From NCBI GenBank assembly GCA_026874595.1, contig CM049312.1:57601429-57665428 (forward strand): 64,000 nt of DNA, read 5' to 3'. This stretch comes from Sipunculus nudus (lineage: Eukaryota > Annelida > Sipuncula > Golfingiida > Sipunculidae). Made by a program: the position numbers and the translations under genes. Below the pieces are notes generated by a model. The model saw only the letters and a program-made list of their open reading frames with translations, was not told where the DNA came from and ran no database searches. Shown here piece by piece: positions 45,560 through 58,044 of this stretch (positions within the stretch are counted from its first letter, which is position 1; each line of letters starts with the position of its first letter).

Positions 45560-47330
45560 CCATCTGGGGGGGGGGGGGGGTACAGGGCAGAGGGGAAGCC
45601 TGCTAGTAATTGCCAAATGGAGCCAAGGCAGGCTGCCTGGAGTGGGTTACATAACACAAGTTAAGGCTGTACTACTAGGTGGGCTAGATGTAAACAACAC
45701 TTGACATGGTGTATGAAAACTTGAATAAAAGGTACTCTTTTCAATCAATTCCTTTGAATTTTAAAAGATTAAATCCCTATGTATATATGATGTGAAAATT
45801 AAATCAACATTGCTTACAGGGGAAAAAATTGATTTTTTATTTATGCTAATATTGCAAAATTCAAATCTAATTTTGGGTTAACTATTAAATCTTGATTAAA
45901 TAAAGTTGTATCCCTGAAAGAAAAAGTCTCCATCTTCAGCATTTCTCATGTTAAGTGAGTAAATATATTTTCTGATTTTTTAAAAATTGCATTATATTTG
46001 GGCCCATAACTTCAAAACAATAGAAAATATCGCCTAATTTTTTGTATGTTTATAGAAAATGTATGGAAGAATATGAATACTAAATATAACCAAAACCAGA
46101 TCGGTGGTTTTGATATTAGGCAGCCTTGAAGTGTAACAATGGCTTTTTTTGGAAATGGAGGTTTTTCCTTAATATCTCGAAGGAACGAAGTCCTAGTGAC
46201 CCAATTTTTGGTATGGTAGGAGATTTTGGGGACATCTAACTGTATGCAAAATTTTATACGGACTGTCGACGGACAAAGGACCACTACTATAGCTCAGATG
46301 ACTTATAGTCAGCTGGGCTAAAAAATGGACTGACAGACTAGTAGACAAACAAAGTTGAACACTTTATCTCCCATTCTGCTGAGGCAGAAAAATAATGAAC
46401 AAATGATAATATTAGATCATATTTTTTTCATAACATCAATTTTTTTCAAGTTTATAATTTTTATTCATACCCAATATAACACATATATCTGAATATAAAT
46501 GTTGATTCAAAATTCTAAATTGCATCATCATATATCTCAATTTTTTTAAGGTAAGACCACATTATGCATGCAAATGTATTAAGTTTTTTACCACAAAAAT
46601 ATCTTTTAATTTGTAAAACAATAAATATCTGGAAATAATACTTGATTTAGAATTAACAATTTTGAATTGTGCCTTTATTTAAACATAATTTGAAATGTTT
46701 TGTATTTTGGAGTGGAAACAGCATTGCAATTAAGGAAATACAGTGCAAAAAAAATAAAAATTACTGCAAAACTCTTGATGGGGAGATATAAGAATAACTG
46801 TACACCTGTCACAGCAGAAGATCTCCCAAAGTGACCTGTTACAAATGAGGTACCCTGGCATGAGTGACCTCCTGTGACCAGAAGTTGCCTGCCTGCAGCT
46901 TGACAATGCAAGTGCTTATAATAGAGCATAAAAAATCAGTAACTAGCCTGATTTTTTATATTTTGTTTTTAAAGTTCAGATTTAAACAGATTAAATACTT
47001 ACGTTTACATGCTGTGAAAATTAAATCAGCACTACTTACAGTAAAAAGTGCCAAGGTCAAATTTGGGCAAATTTAAGGCAATGATTTTATTTCACGCTAA
47101 TAACTAAAAAATTACATAATTCAGATCTAATTTTTGGTATACAATTGAATCTTAATTAAACAAAGTTATATACATGAAATAAAGTCTCTAACTTAAAAAA
47201 TTATCATGTTACGTGAATAGATCTTTCCTGATTTTTACAAAATGAATTATGTTCGGGCTTATAACTTCTAGAAAATTACACAATACGGAATTAATCTCTG
47301 GCATGCATATATATTCGTGAGTCGTTTCAA
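45560..47330 (+). repeat. Dispersed repeat X, longest plus-strand copy
   Basis: 45,560-46,330 matches 32.6-33.6 kb (AACTTGAATAAAAGG, CTTAATATCTCGAAGGAACG, AAGTCCTAGTGAC). 46,340-46,680 matches the reverse of 57,550-57,850, and 46,680-47,330 matches the reverse of 54,190-55,060 (GGAGTGGAAACAGCATTGCA, AGAATAACTGTACACCTG, GATTTAAACAGATTAAATAC). No intact reading frame found. Confidence 0.75.
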
Positions 47331-47455
47331 TTTTTCATATTTCTTTTTTTTTTTTTTTTATTTATAAGCAATCAGATTATTTTATTTATCCATAGATTAT
47401 ATCATTCAATTTCATTAGTTCAGGATATAAACGAACAGTTGTGTGATTTTCTCCG

Positions 47456-47690
47456 TTAGGATATAGTATCGGAATATTTCTGTAATGAGAGAGGGAGTCT
47501 TTTCGTTATTACGCTCCGCTGGGCCATGACATCGAGGAACCCAAAAATTGCACTCATCCGTGATGAGGTAGGCCTTCCTGTTAACCTATAGTACACTAAG
47601 TCTGGGTTTGGGTCGACGACCGTGAACAATATCACGGTTCCCCTGCTGATACCGGTGCTTAAACTCAAGGTTTGTACTCCGCTGAGTCTT
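47456..47690 (-). pseudogene. Cadherin-repeat-like exon or exon remnant
   Basis: An open frame follows a possible acceptor TTCTTCACAAAAG near 47,692 and reads LSGVQTLSLSTGISRGTVIL, then FTVVDPNPDLVYYRLTG and MSAIFGFLDVMAQRSVITKR with LPLSLQKYSDTIS before a stop. The pattern G-x-x-V-x(4)-V-x-D-x-(N/D)-P-D...Y-x-L-x-G...V-I-T-x-x-x-P-L resembles an extracellular cadherin repeat with a DPNPD-like calcium motif. No companion cadherin exons are seen nearby, and the stop follows at once. The family call is tentative. Confidence 0.33.
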
Positions 47691-47699
47691 TTGTGAAGA

Positions 47700-48850
47700 A
47701 AACATTTAGAAGATAATATAATGTGCCCATGTAGCCTTTGACATTAACATGTTGAAAACGACTGACATTTGATATCTAAGTTGGACTAATGCTGCATTTC
47801 TGACATGTGGGGATAGGACTAATGAGCTGCCTTGGCGGAGGTCTGGGCTCTCTGAACACATTTCCAGTTTATGTTTTGAAATTGGTAGTTATAATTATAA
47901 CCTTTTTACTGTAGATTTATGGTTATTTTGAAAGTTATAATCAGCAGTCACTGCCCTGTTTCAATTTAGCAATATACATATTTTATTTTACAAGTTCGAA
48001 TGTCAGGGGCATTTCAACGCAGCCTTTTCAATGTTAATATATATACGAAAAAACTATGTGACTAAGCCAACATATATATACACGTTCCCTATATAAAAAA
48101 AGAATCAAATTTAAAAAAATGGGTCATAATATATTTTTAATAAAATACATTGTTATACACGAGCAATATATGCAAAGTATATCTACAACAAGTATTAAAG
48201 TATTAAACATCAATTAAATACAAATAAACCGTATGCAAATCCATATTACTAAAGACTGATGCGGAACTTTCAGACGGAATGTCAAAATACAAATTATCAC
48301 AGTTATTAAGCACCTCCTGGTATTGAACAAAACTGAAACACGGTAATATATTCTGCATGAATGCATGTAAAATTTGGTATATGTGAAGACGAAACAAATA
48401 TCATGTTACTAAATAAGCACCATGGGTAAATCACAATATAAATTCACTCAAGATATACAAAATATATCTCTTTCTCTCGTTCATACATATCTTATTGGTC
48501 CCAGAGGAACTTAAGTACTCACGTTGGCGCTTTTTTTTTAATATCTATGTGATACAGCTTGAGAAAATTAAACGTCAGCAGCTTGTGAGAGCACGGTAAA
48601 CAGCTGCAGTCAGAGATAAGAGTCACCTGAACCAACAAGCTGGTACATATATCATGCGGTTTAATGAGTTCCATTTGGTTAATTGGAACTTAATCATGTA
48701 TATCATATCAAAGTTAAATATTGCATGTGTTGCGCAAATGTGACAAGTTGGGTAATCTTAATATGCGCTCTACCTGGCGAAAGAGGAAGTTTAAAAGATA
48801 AATTGATACAAACAATGTACGACCCACATATCCCCGAGAGAGTGAGAGTG

Positions 48851-48901
<51 letters not shown>

Positions 48902-51900
48902 ACATGTAATTTCATTCTAGTGCAAATCCTATAATGTTACATCATAATATTGAACGGTATTCTTAAATAATAAATAACCATCGAAATATTTCTGCATAAT
49001 AAATATATAATTAGATATTTCTTTTGCAGATATTCAAAATTCACCGACTTAAGAATTAATTTCAAAACTACCTCTGTGATGTAGGTAAGATCAGCAAAAT
49101 TATTAATATTGAATTAATAAACAGCTGCTTCTGTGGTGAAATTAAATTATCATCAGAATTCAGATAATTTCCAGTTGCTGCTGTGATATAGGTAAGATAC
49201 CAGAAGAATTATAAAAATTAATTTTTCTAGTCATAAGCAGTGAACCGCGTCTGATTGAGCTACGTCTCTGAGGGTGTGCCTGAACAGCATAGATCGTTTC
49301 AAGATGCGTCTCAGAGGAACGGGATCCATTACAAGATGTAAAGGTATTCTGACGCTTCTCTATGGTCAAAGGGTCGAGGTGGCTCTGCTACCGAACGCCG
49401 CCACCTGAGCGATGGAGAGTGCCTCAATTAGTTATTATGACTATATGTACGATCCAGGTAAAATTTACATAGTTTAGTTATAATTAACAAAATCATTTTT
49501 ATTTCAATTATATTATTAATAAATCTTTATTCGAAATTTAAAAAAGGCTATATATATATACTTTATCCTTAAGTGACAACTACACTATGGAGCATCCATA
49601 AAAAAAATAAGTTTTGTTTATAGGAATTTAAAAAAAATGTAAGGAAATTCGTTTTATTCATGAATAATTGTAAACCTCATTATTTTTCCGTATATCATTA
49701 TAAATAGCAATATAATATTCCATATTATGGCTCAGGGTGCCTGAGCCTGTAAAATGCTTTCGTCCCTGCTGACAAATGGTAAACAGCAAATACCCAGCTT
49801 GACTACAAGTGTACTCCTTAAACTCTGTAGGTGGGCGGGTACACACAAAATGACATACAATGATGTACATTCGCTCGCATCAGTTTTACTTGGTAACAAA
49901 AGGAAGCTGACATACATTGAATCAGGGACAAAGAAGGAGTGGGTGTACGTCACACTCTAAAACGTCACATCAGGCTCACTAGTTGGCGAAAAGCCGAGAT
50001 CCGTCAGCAACGTTCATTTATCTTCGAGGGTGGTGGTGGTGATGGGGGGGGGGGGGTGACCTGCATGGGATTGTTATATATATGTGTGGGTGTGTGTACT
50101 TTATATAATTATAATAGTATATATATATATACTAATATATACATATTTTTAAATAAATTTATATTAATATAAAGTCAAGTATTAGGCTTTGATGAAAGGG
50201 TCATACGTTTTTCTTCTAATGTTAATTCCAAGTTTAGATATATAAAATTAATATTTAACTCCGAAATGAAACAACCGTCTATAATTCTATTATTATTATT
50301 TCATTTCCGATATAAATTTTTTTTTCTCTTAATAGCAGGGGAAATGATTACACTGACCAAAAGGGTTAGGGGGACAAATACCCCCATCCCTCTGTAATAA
50401 CTCCCCTGGGATCCGTGGGGTCTTTCGTGGTGGGGCGCCACCGAGCGGTCGGAAAAGAGATCAATAAAAAGGAGCCTTTCATATTAATTATCATGTAAAG
50501 GTAGAGTCTTAATTTAGGCCATTATCAGCCATCTTTAAATATTTATGTCTTCAGTAATACAAGTGTTACCGTTATTACAATAAGATTTGCAAAGATGACC
50601 CCTGGGTAATTTATTTTTCCAGAGATCAACGCAAAAAAAACATGCATTAATGGCCTTATGCAAAAGATATGTTTCGGGATTGCAATGGGAGTGACCATAT
50701 TTAAAGGACCTTGTGGCCAAATAACATTAACTAGTGTTTGGACTGATCATATCGTTATTTATGTGAATGTCTTTTTAAAACAGAGGTTCGTTAGTCTCTT
50801 ATTACAGTCACATGGTGGCGCTGCTCATCGACCAGGTGCGCCTGCACAGCAAATAATACTTGTCATGAAGACGAGACTCGCACGAAGGCTGAATTTTAAT
50901 GTCATCCTACCACATGAAGTTATATGATCGCTCATGAAAATGAGAATACCAAGCATCCCAAAATACAGGCCTTGTAACATGCAGACGTTTCGAATTTCTT
51001 GTTCATCAATTTATTTGATTTCAATTTCTTGAATTAAACAGGGCAATACTGTATTAAAATGTGTCTTCTAACAACCTCTGTGAGTTTTCACCCGTCTTCC
51101 CAGAATATACCAATACACAACAATAAAGATAAAATACCATGTTATATACTGATTGACCTACTGCGATATGCACAAAACTCTACCAATACTTCTGCACAGA
51201 ATGAAGCACCCTGTATGGAAATCGGTATATAATTCTACCAAAATCATAAATCACCTGTCCTGGGGTTGATTTGCGCGGGAGGTTCAACAAAATCTAATCA
51301 GTTCTAGACGCACTCACTACTCCGCTACGTCATGTTTGAAATATATGAACTTCTCTCGATGTCTCATAAATATTCACACAAACAGATTCGCGTAAGGATA
51401 TATTATACCGGCAGCACAAGATCTAGTAGCCGTGAAAACACGATTTAGTAGGCTAGTAAGCACTAGAGTCGTGGCACAAGCATAGGAGGGAACGCACACT
51501 AACAGCCACAAATCCTGTTGCATCAATGCCATAGTAAATAGTCGGTAATCTAAACATTAGGCTACGAGTGATGAATTAACACAAAAGAATACATGTGAGC
51601 TACTTGAAGTAGGCTATTAAAGGCCTGTACATGAGGAAGTACTGACTGAACAACGGAGAATACATGTACTTAATATGTCTTTATACCCATCATTTTATTG
51701 GCGGGGGTCATCCCCAATTTTTTTTTTTTGGGGGGGGGGGGGCGGGGGCGGGATTCGCACATATTTTAAGATTCTTATTTGTTTCAATTATAACATACTA
51801 ATAGGATAAACAATCAGACAAAATTGATCTCTTGAAATAAAATAAAACTCGTTGCTGCCATCTTTAGAGTGTCTACTAAACTAGGTTCGGTCATGCTTTG

Positions 51901-52124
51901 GAACAAGATGCAATATTCAACATGGAGGGTATAAATTATATACCGAAATAAAATTTATTAAAATTAAAATAGTATTAATGTTTTAAACTAGGTTCCCCTT
52001 TTATTCATACATTTATGGTGGCGAGAGATGATAGCATCCAAAGCTTGGCAATCCTAATTAACTGAATAATCCATTCATTTTTCTTCTTTATCGTCTTATT
52101 GTTATAATTATTATCATTATTATG

Positions 52125-52159
<35 letters not shown>

Positions 52160-52590
52160 TAATTTAACCTAACCCCCCCCCCCCTACGTAGGGGAGACTT
52201 ATTGGGGTTGATAAATTTTCTTTTTTCTTCAGTCAGTTTCTGCGACTGATCATCCGTCCGCTTGATCTCAAAACGGCTGGTTTTCCGATACTCACCTTAT
52301 GTCAGAGTACTGGTCAAATTTGTTCCCACTGGCCATTTTCGAGGTTGTAAAGGGGGGCGGATTAAGGGGAGCGGGGTGTTTGCTATTTCAGACCTATTGT
52401 TGGATCATGTCTTAGAATAAACATTGCTAATAAAAATCTATGTGATAAAAGAATATATTCGTCAGGTGCATATTTGTTAACTAGAGGGAAATGCCGCATT
52501 GGACACATTGTTTGTTATAAACCTGCCTAATTAAGAATAATCAATAGTTATAGTCAGAAAATAATAAATTCACTCCGATTAAAATTCTTA
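47700..52590. other. Mostly AT-rich, non-coding; microsatellites
   Basis: Includes a GT/GA microsatellite at 48,847-48,901, a G run at 50,045, a G-rich run at 51,730, an ATT-type microsatellite at 52,100-52,160 and a C run at 52,171. Short open frames at 49.16-49.37, 49.75-49.96 and 50.66-50.93 kb lack family signatures and I do not call them. Confidence 0.45.
52100..52160. repeat. (ATT)n microsatellite
   Basis: TTATTATTATTATTATTATT core with interrupted flanks (ATTATCATTATTATGATT). Confidence 0.97.
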
Positions 52591-52631
52591 ATTCAACAAT
52601 AAAGTCTTGAACTGAAGAAAATTAATCTTAC

Positions 52632-52979
52632 CTCATCTTTATCTTCTGTACCTCTCCAACTTCCAAGATAAATTAAAGGCTGGATGAAATATGATTTGGT
52701 AAGCCATGTCTTGAAAACGGCGTACCATCGCACCACAGGGCGTAGAAAATACCACTGAAAGTATCCTTCATTCGAAAATGAATTTACCTTAACAAAGTCC
52801 AATGATATTTTGTCAAAAATGATATAATTTGTAATATTATAACTGCACATTAACTTGCTAGTTCTGGTAAAACGGATTATGCCCATGGTGTTAATACCCT
52901 TCTGCGATCGTCTGATATTTGAAATGGACAAGAAATACTCGGCCAAGCGATCGTCTGAAACATGAAATGTACAAGACAT
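52632..52979 (-). CDS. Candidate exon of unknown gene
   Basis: An open stretch ending in a strong donor (GATGAG|GTAAGA). It could be a first exon from ATG at 52,979 (MSCTFHVSDDRLAEYF, 116 codons) or an internal exon from the good acceptor TTTCATGTTTCAG with the exon starting at 52,954. Later residues include CSYNITNYIIFDKISLDFVK and YLGSWRGTEDKDE; a Trp/Tyr/Phe-rich middle (WYFLRPVVRWYAVFKTWL) suggests a folded or membrane-proximal domain. I do not recognise the family. A frame this long is unlikely by chance in such AT-rich DNA, but no partner exon was found. Confidence 0.38.
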
Positions 52980-52999
52980 GAGGAGCGCGAGCACAGCTC

Positions 53000-54189
53000 A
53001 GGCATAGCTGGCAATAACTGCCATATCTCTACATATGGAGCATGCTGCAGACATAAGTTCTAGGTAAGGAGAATTTAAAATTACTGGAAATGCGTATCAA
53101 GTTACAAAACTTAATTTCTTGTATTCTGAGCGTCTCGTGATTAAATACTTTTCAAGTTCTGGTCTTGGTTTGTCCAGTCCAACCTAGTTTAAGTTAGTAT
53201 CAGTGGAGTGTCGTGTTCGTAGATTGTTGTAGACTGTTTTATTTTCTAGTCTCAAGTGTCGAAATTTTAGAGTCATGCTGATATTTGCATATTACACGTG
53301 TCGGATTAATAAATATTTGCAAGTTATTAGTGCCATGTTGATATCGTAACAGTCCTGACAGAGTGAAGTGTTAGATAGTGTTTTTATTAGCATTGTATTT
53401 TATTGTGCCTTGTTTGTATCGGTAGTGCGATTAGCATTTTTTATAGTGTCGTGGTGTTATAAAATAGTATACAAAAGTGCTATTATAGTGTTAGTGTACT
53501 GTGTAGTGTTAGTATAAGCATGGTGTTACCCCCGCATAAAGAGTTGCGTCCCTGTTGTATTTTGGGCAGTTTTAGCGTTGTTGAAAATTTTAAAATTTTA
53601 ATAGTTTCGGTACAGTGTATATGTACAACTGGATATAGAGCTGACAAAGTTCAACAAAACATAGTTGATGCACACATGATAATAATTAAGGTCAATCAAT
53701 GAATATTTACTTTTGTAAGAAACAAAATTGATTTGCATATATTAAAGTGAGTAGCATCGTAGCTGTCATAGTATTCCCAAACGTTTGCTTTACCCAATTC
53801 AAAAAGGGCATCCTGCTTTCAGGCCATATCTTTTTATATACTACAAATTAAGATGACGCCTCCGGTCTTATTCAACTTTAACGTATAACGTTATCTAGCA
53901 GTAATCTGTCATAGGGAAACTATTAAAATTTAGAAGAAACCCGTTATTTATTATTACATAGTTACATTATTAACATTTAAACTGTTAGTGTTAGCGAGGT
54001 ATAAAGTGTGCGATAATTGTATATAGGTTGTAGATGACGTAAAAGTCTCACATAGGTGGTGCCACCAATCTTTTGTATAAGATCGAGGATCTTTGATCAT
54101 ATAAAAAGTTTCCTCAATTTTCCATTAACCTATTATCATACGTCAGGACTGCTAATATCAAAACCACTTATCTGTTTTTCTTAATATTT
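53000..54189. other. No feature seen
   Basis: AT-rich; GTGTTAGTGT-type repeats at 53,420-53,520. No exon-like frame with splice sites. Confidence 0.4.
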
Positions 54190-54604
54190 ACCATAATTTT
54201 TTCCTACATATTTCCTATATATACGCCAGAAAATAAGTCCGTATTGTATAATTTCTTAAAGTTATGGGCCCAAATATTTTGCATTTTGTAAAAAAAAAAA
54301 AAAAAAAAACAGGAAAGATATTTAGTCAATAACCTGATATTTTTAAGCTAAAGACTTTTTATCAGGTTTATAATTTTGTTTAATCAAGTTTCAACTGTAT
54401 ATCCAAAATAAGCTCTTAATTTTGTAATTTTTTAAGTTATCACCACAAAAATAAAATCAGTATCTTAAATTTTGCCAAACTTTGACCATCGCACTTTTTT
54501 TTCTGTAAGAACTGTTGATTTAATTTTCACAGCATGTACAGATAAGTATTTAATCTGTTTAAATCTGAATTTTGAAAATAAAAGCTTAAATAAGGCTAGT
54601 TATT

Positions 54605-54750
54605 GAATTTGTTACGAAAATATACAGTTCAGGGGAAAATACTGGGCCGATCCAGGATTCGAACCCATGTCAGTGGCGTACATGTCCGACGTTCCAACCG
54701 CTTTGCTAGGAAAGCAGTGCGGTCCGCTTTTATGTCACCCCGTACCAATT
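54605..54750 (-). mobile_element. tRNA-derived SINE inserted into repeat X
   Basis: On the minus strand the head has TAGCAAAGCGGTTGGAACG (A-box region) and GGGTTCGAATCCTGG (B box, perfect GGTTCGAATCC), about 40 bp apart as in tRNA genes. The corresponding place in the 46.9-kb copy lacks it. It is distinct from the SINE family at 12.2 and 16.3 kb. A tRNA pseudogene is the alternative. Confidence 0.65.
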
Positions 54751-55118
54751 TTTTTAAGGCTCTATTGTATTCCCTTGTATTGTCAACCTGCAGGCAGGCC
54801 ACTTTTTGTCACTGGAGGTCAGCCATGGCAAGGTACCTGATTAGTTATCGGTTTCTTAGGGAGATCCCATGCTGTTGGAGGTGTACAGTTATTCTCATAC
54901 CATCCCCTCCCCAACCCCTCCAACCCTACACACCAGTAATTGTTATGCAGTAATTGTTATTAGTTGCACTGAATTAGTTACTTGTAATGCTGTTTTCACT
55001 CCAATATACAAAACTTTTCTTGAAAAAGTAATTCAAGGAGTAATCTGGAAGATGCCATGTTGGTTAATGTAGCATTTTTAAAGAAATCAATTTTCTTTTA
55101 AATTATTTTGACCAATTA

Positions 55119-57545
55119 CAAGGCCTACAGGCCTAATGCGAACCTGTGCAACGAGGTTACACTAGGTATAATGCTTCAATGCTGGACCATTACTTTTCAA
55201 GGACATGTGTAACATGTGTATGAACAATGCAAGTACTAAACACTAAACAGACGCTGTGCAAAAATGGTGGCAGGTGGCACCACCAATTTTGTGTATGATT
55301 AAGAGCTATGTGAGATCTATACATAGCAAAATTTTTTAAGGGGGATATGTCAAACCAGTCCTGAGATATAAGCTTGAATGTCTGCAGCGTATACATAAAT
55401 GTAGGTGGCGCAATCTGCAACAAAATCCAGAAAGCTATCCAAGATGTATGAACCTGCAAAATTTTAGGCAGATATGTCAAACCACTGCCGAGATATGAGT
55501 GATTTCATCCCACGGCAAACAAACAGACGGATGCTGTGAAAAATGATTGCAGGTGGCCCCACAAGTTTTGCGTATGATCAAGAGCCATGTGAGATCTATA
55601 AACATGCAAAATTTTTGCCAAATCAGTCAAATGGTTCCTGAGATATGAGCTTGGATGTCTGCAGCGTAAATTTGAATGTAGTTGGTGCCACCTGTCATAA
55701 AACAAGAAAGCTGTCAAGGATGTAAAACCCTGCAAAATTTCAGGTGGATAAGTCAAACACAGCTGAGATATGAGTGATTTTATCCCAAGGCAGGTGAACA
55801 GATGAAGGCTGTGCAAAAATGGTTGCAGGTGGCGCCACCAGATTTGCGTATGATAAAGAGCTATAGGAGATCTATACAAATGCAAAATTGGCCCAACTGG
55901 TCAAACGGTTCCCGAGATATGAGCTTGGATGTCTGCAGCGTAGACGTGAATGTAGGTGGCGCCACCTGTAATAAAATCAAGAAAGGTGTCCATGATGTAT
56001 ACACCCGCAAAATTTCAGGTGGATAAGTCGAACCAATGCAGAGATAAGAGTGTTTTTATCCCAAGGCAGATGAACAGACGGACGCTGTGCAAAAATGGTG
56101 GCAGGTGGCACCATCAATTTTGTGTATTATTAAGAGATATGTGAGATCTATACACATGCAAAATTTCAGGGGGATATGTCAAATCAGTCCTGAGATACAA
56201 GCCTGAATGTCTGCAGCATATACATGAATGTAGGTGGCGCCACCTGCCAAAAGATCCATAAAGCTATCCAAAATGTATAAACCTGCAAATGTTAGGCAGA
56301 TAAGTCAAACCACTACTGAGATATGAGTGATTTAAGCTAACGGCAGAAAAACAGACGGACGCTGTGCAAAAATGGTGGCAGGTGGCACCACCAATTTTGT
56401 GTATGATTAAGAGCTATGTGAGATCTATACACATGCAAAATTTCAGGGGGATATGTCAAACCAGTCCTGAGATGTCTGCAGCGTATGCATAAATGTAGGT
56501 GGCGCCACCTGCCAACAAATCAAGAAAGCTATCCAAGATGTATAAACATGCAAATATTAGGCAGATATGTCAAACCACTGCCGAGATATGAGTGATTTTA
56601 TCCCATGGCAAACAAAACAGATGGACGCTGTGCAAAAATGTTTGCAGGTGGCGCCACCGCTTTTGCATATGATAAAGAGCTATGTGAGATCTATAAACAT
56701 GCAAAATTTATGCCCAATCGGTCAAATGGGTCCTGAGATAAGAGCTTGGATGTCTGCAGCGTAAATTTGAAAGTAGGCGGCACCACCTGTCATAAAATCC
56801 AGAAAGCTGTAAAGGATGTATAAACCTGCAAAATTTCAGGTGGATAAGTCAAACCACTGCCGAGATATGAGAGATTTTATCCCAAGGCAGATGAACAGAT
56901 GGACGCTGTGCAAAAATGGTTGCAGGTGGCACCACCAGTTTTGCGTATAATAAAGAGCAATGGGAGATCTATACACATGCAAAATTTATGCCCAATCGGT
57001 CAAACGTTTCCCGAGATATGAGCTTGGATGTCTGCAGCTTAGACGTGAAAGTAGGTGGCGCCACCTGTCATAAAATCAAGAAAGCTGTCCAGGATTTATA
57101 CACATGCAAAATTTCAAATGGATAAGTCTAACCAATGCAGAGTGTATGAGTGTTTTTATCCCAAGGCAGATGAACAGATGGACGATGTGCGAAAATGGTT
57201 ACAGGTGGCGTCACCATTTTAGTGTATGTTATAAAGCCTTCCAAGGGCTACATTTGTGCAAAATCTTTAGCCTTATCGGTCAAAGGGTTCCCGAGATATG
57301 TGGGTTTATGTGTGGAAACAGACGCACAAATGGACGCTGGGCAGAGAGGAAAGGTCAGAGGTCAACCAAAAATGAGGGTGCAGCAGTCCACATGTGACTG
57401 ATCATAATTCCGAATCTTAAAAAATTCTGCCCAGTGGTTATGGAGGAGTTCTCCGGAAACCTATGTGGTGATGGCGGCAGCGTCCGCGTCTGACTGAAAA
57501 CATAGTATCCGCAAAACTCTGTTTTGGCAGCTGGTACTAGCAGTC
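55119..57545 (+). mobile_element. Satellite-bearing element (pearl/HINE-like), full copy
   Basis: Head: AAGGCCTACAGGCCTAATGC (palindromic AGGCCTACAGGCCT) and CTTCAATGCTGGACCATTAC. Body: dimeric ~278-bp tandem units. Tail: GAGTTCTCCGGAAACC, then CATAGTATCCGCAAAACTCT and GTTTTGGCAG, shared with 60.21-60.29 kb. A unique head, tandem core and unique tail is the layout of bivalve pearl elements, now linked to Helentrons. No protein is encoded; short open frames follow the repeat. Confidence 0.7.
55262..57330 (+). repeat. 278-bp dimeric tandem array with palindromic GGTGGCGCCACC
   Basis: The GTAGGTGGCGCCACCTG landmark starts at about 55,401, 55,678, 55,952, 56,230, 56,495, 56,773 and 57,051: spacings 277, 274, 278, 265, 278, 278. 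A related half-unit with GCAGGTGGC(G/A)CCACCA lies between (55,270, 55,549, 55,824, ...), so each unit is a diverged dimer (about 131 + 148 bp). Both halves share CATGCAAAATTT, GTCAAACC(A/G) and GAGATATGAG. Confidence 0.92.
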
Positions 57546-58044
57546 TTATCAAGTATCATTTTTAGATATTTGTTGTTTTGCAAATTTAAAAGATATATTT
57601 TTGTGGTAAAAAATAAATATAAACATTTGTATGCATGATGTGACAAGATTGAGATTAATGATGATGCAATTTAAAATTATAAATCAACTTTTAGATTCAG
57701 ATATATATGTTATATTGGAAATGTATAGAAATATAAACTCAATATAAAAACAAATGATGTGATAAAAAATGAGGATCTAATACAAACATTTGTTCATTAT
57801 TTTCCTACCTCAGCAGAGTAGGAGATCATGTTTTGTTTGCACTGTATGTATATGCAGAAGTGTTGTAAATGCTACCCCCCCCCCCCCCCCAACATAATGT
57901 GGTAACAACATTGAGATATATGCATATTGATGCAATTAAGAATTATGAATTAACTTTTATATTCAGAAATATATGTTATATTGGAAATATATTAAAATTA
58001 AAAACTTGAAAAAAATTATGTAATAACTAGAGCACCGCAAACGT

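Larger units (their letters stand above)
54190..58010 (-). repeat. Dispersed repeat X, inverted copy with nested insertions
   Basis: Read on the minus strand, 57,850-57,550 then 55,060-54,190 continues the same sequence as 46,340-47,330 on the plus strand. The continuity is broken by a SINE (54,605-54,750) and by a satellite-bearing element (about 55,119-57,545). A partial local duplication of the 57.64-57.77 kb part lies at 57,890-58,020. Confidence 0.75.

Noticed and set aside
55190-57401. Many 60-126 codon frames on both strands in the satellite array
   Set aside because: They repeat with the 278-bp unit and show no protein-like constraint; the array is non-coding.
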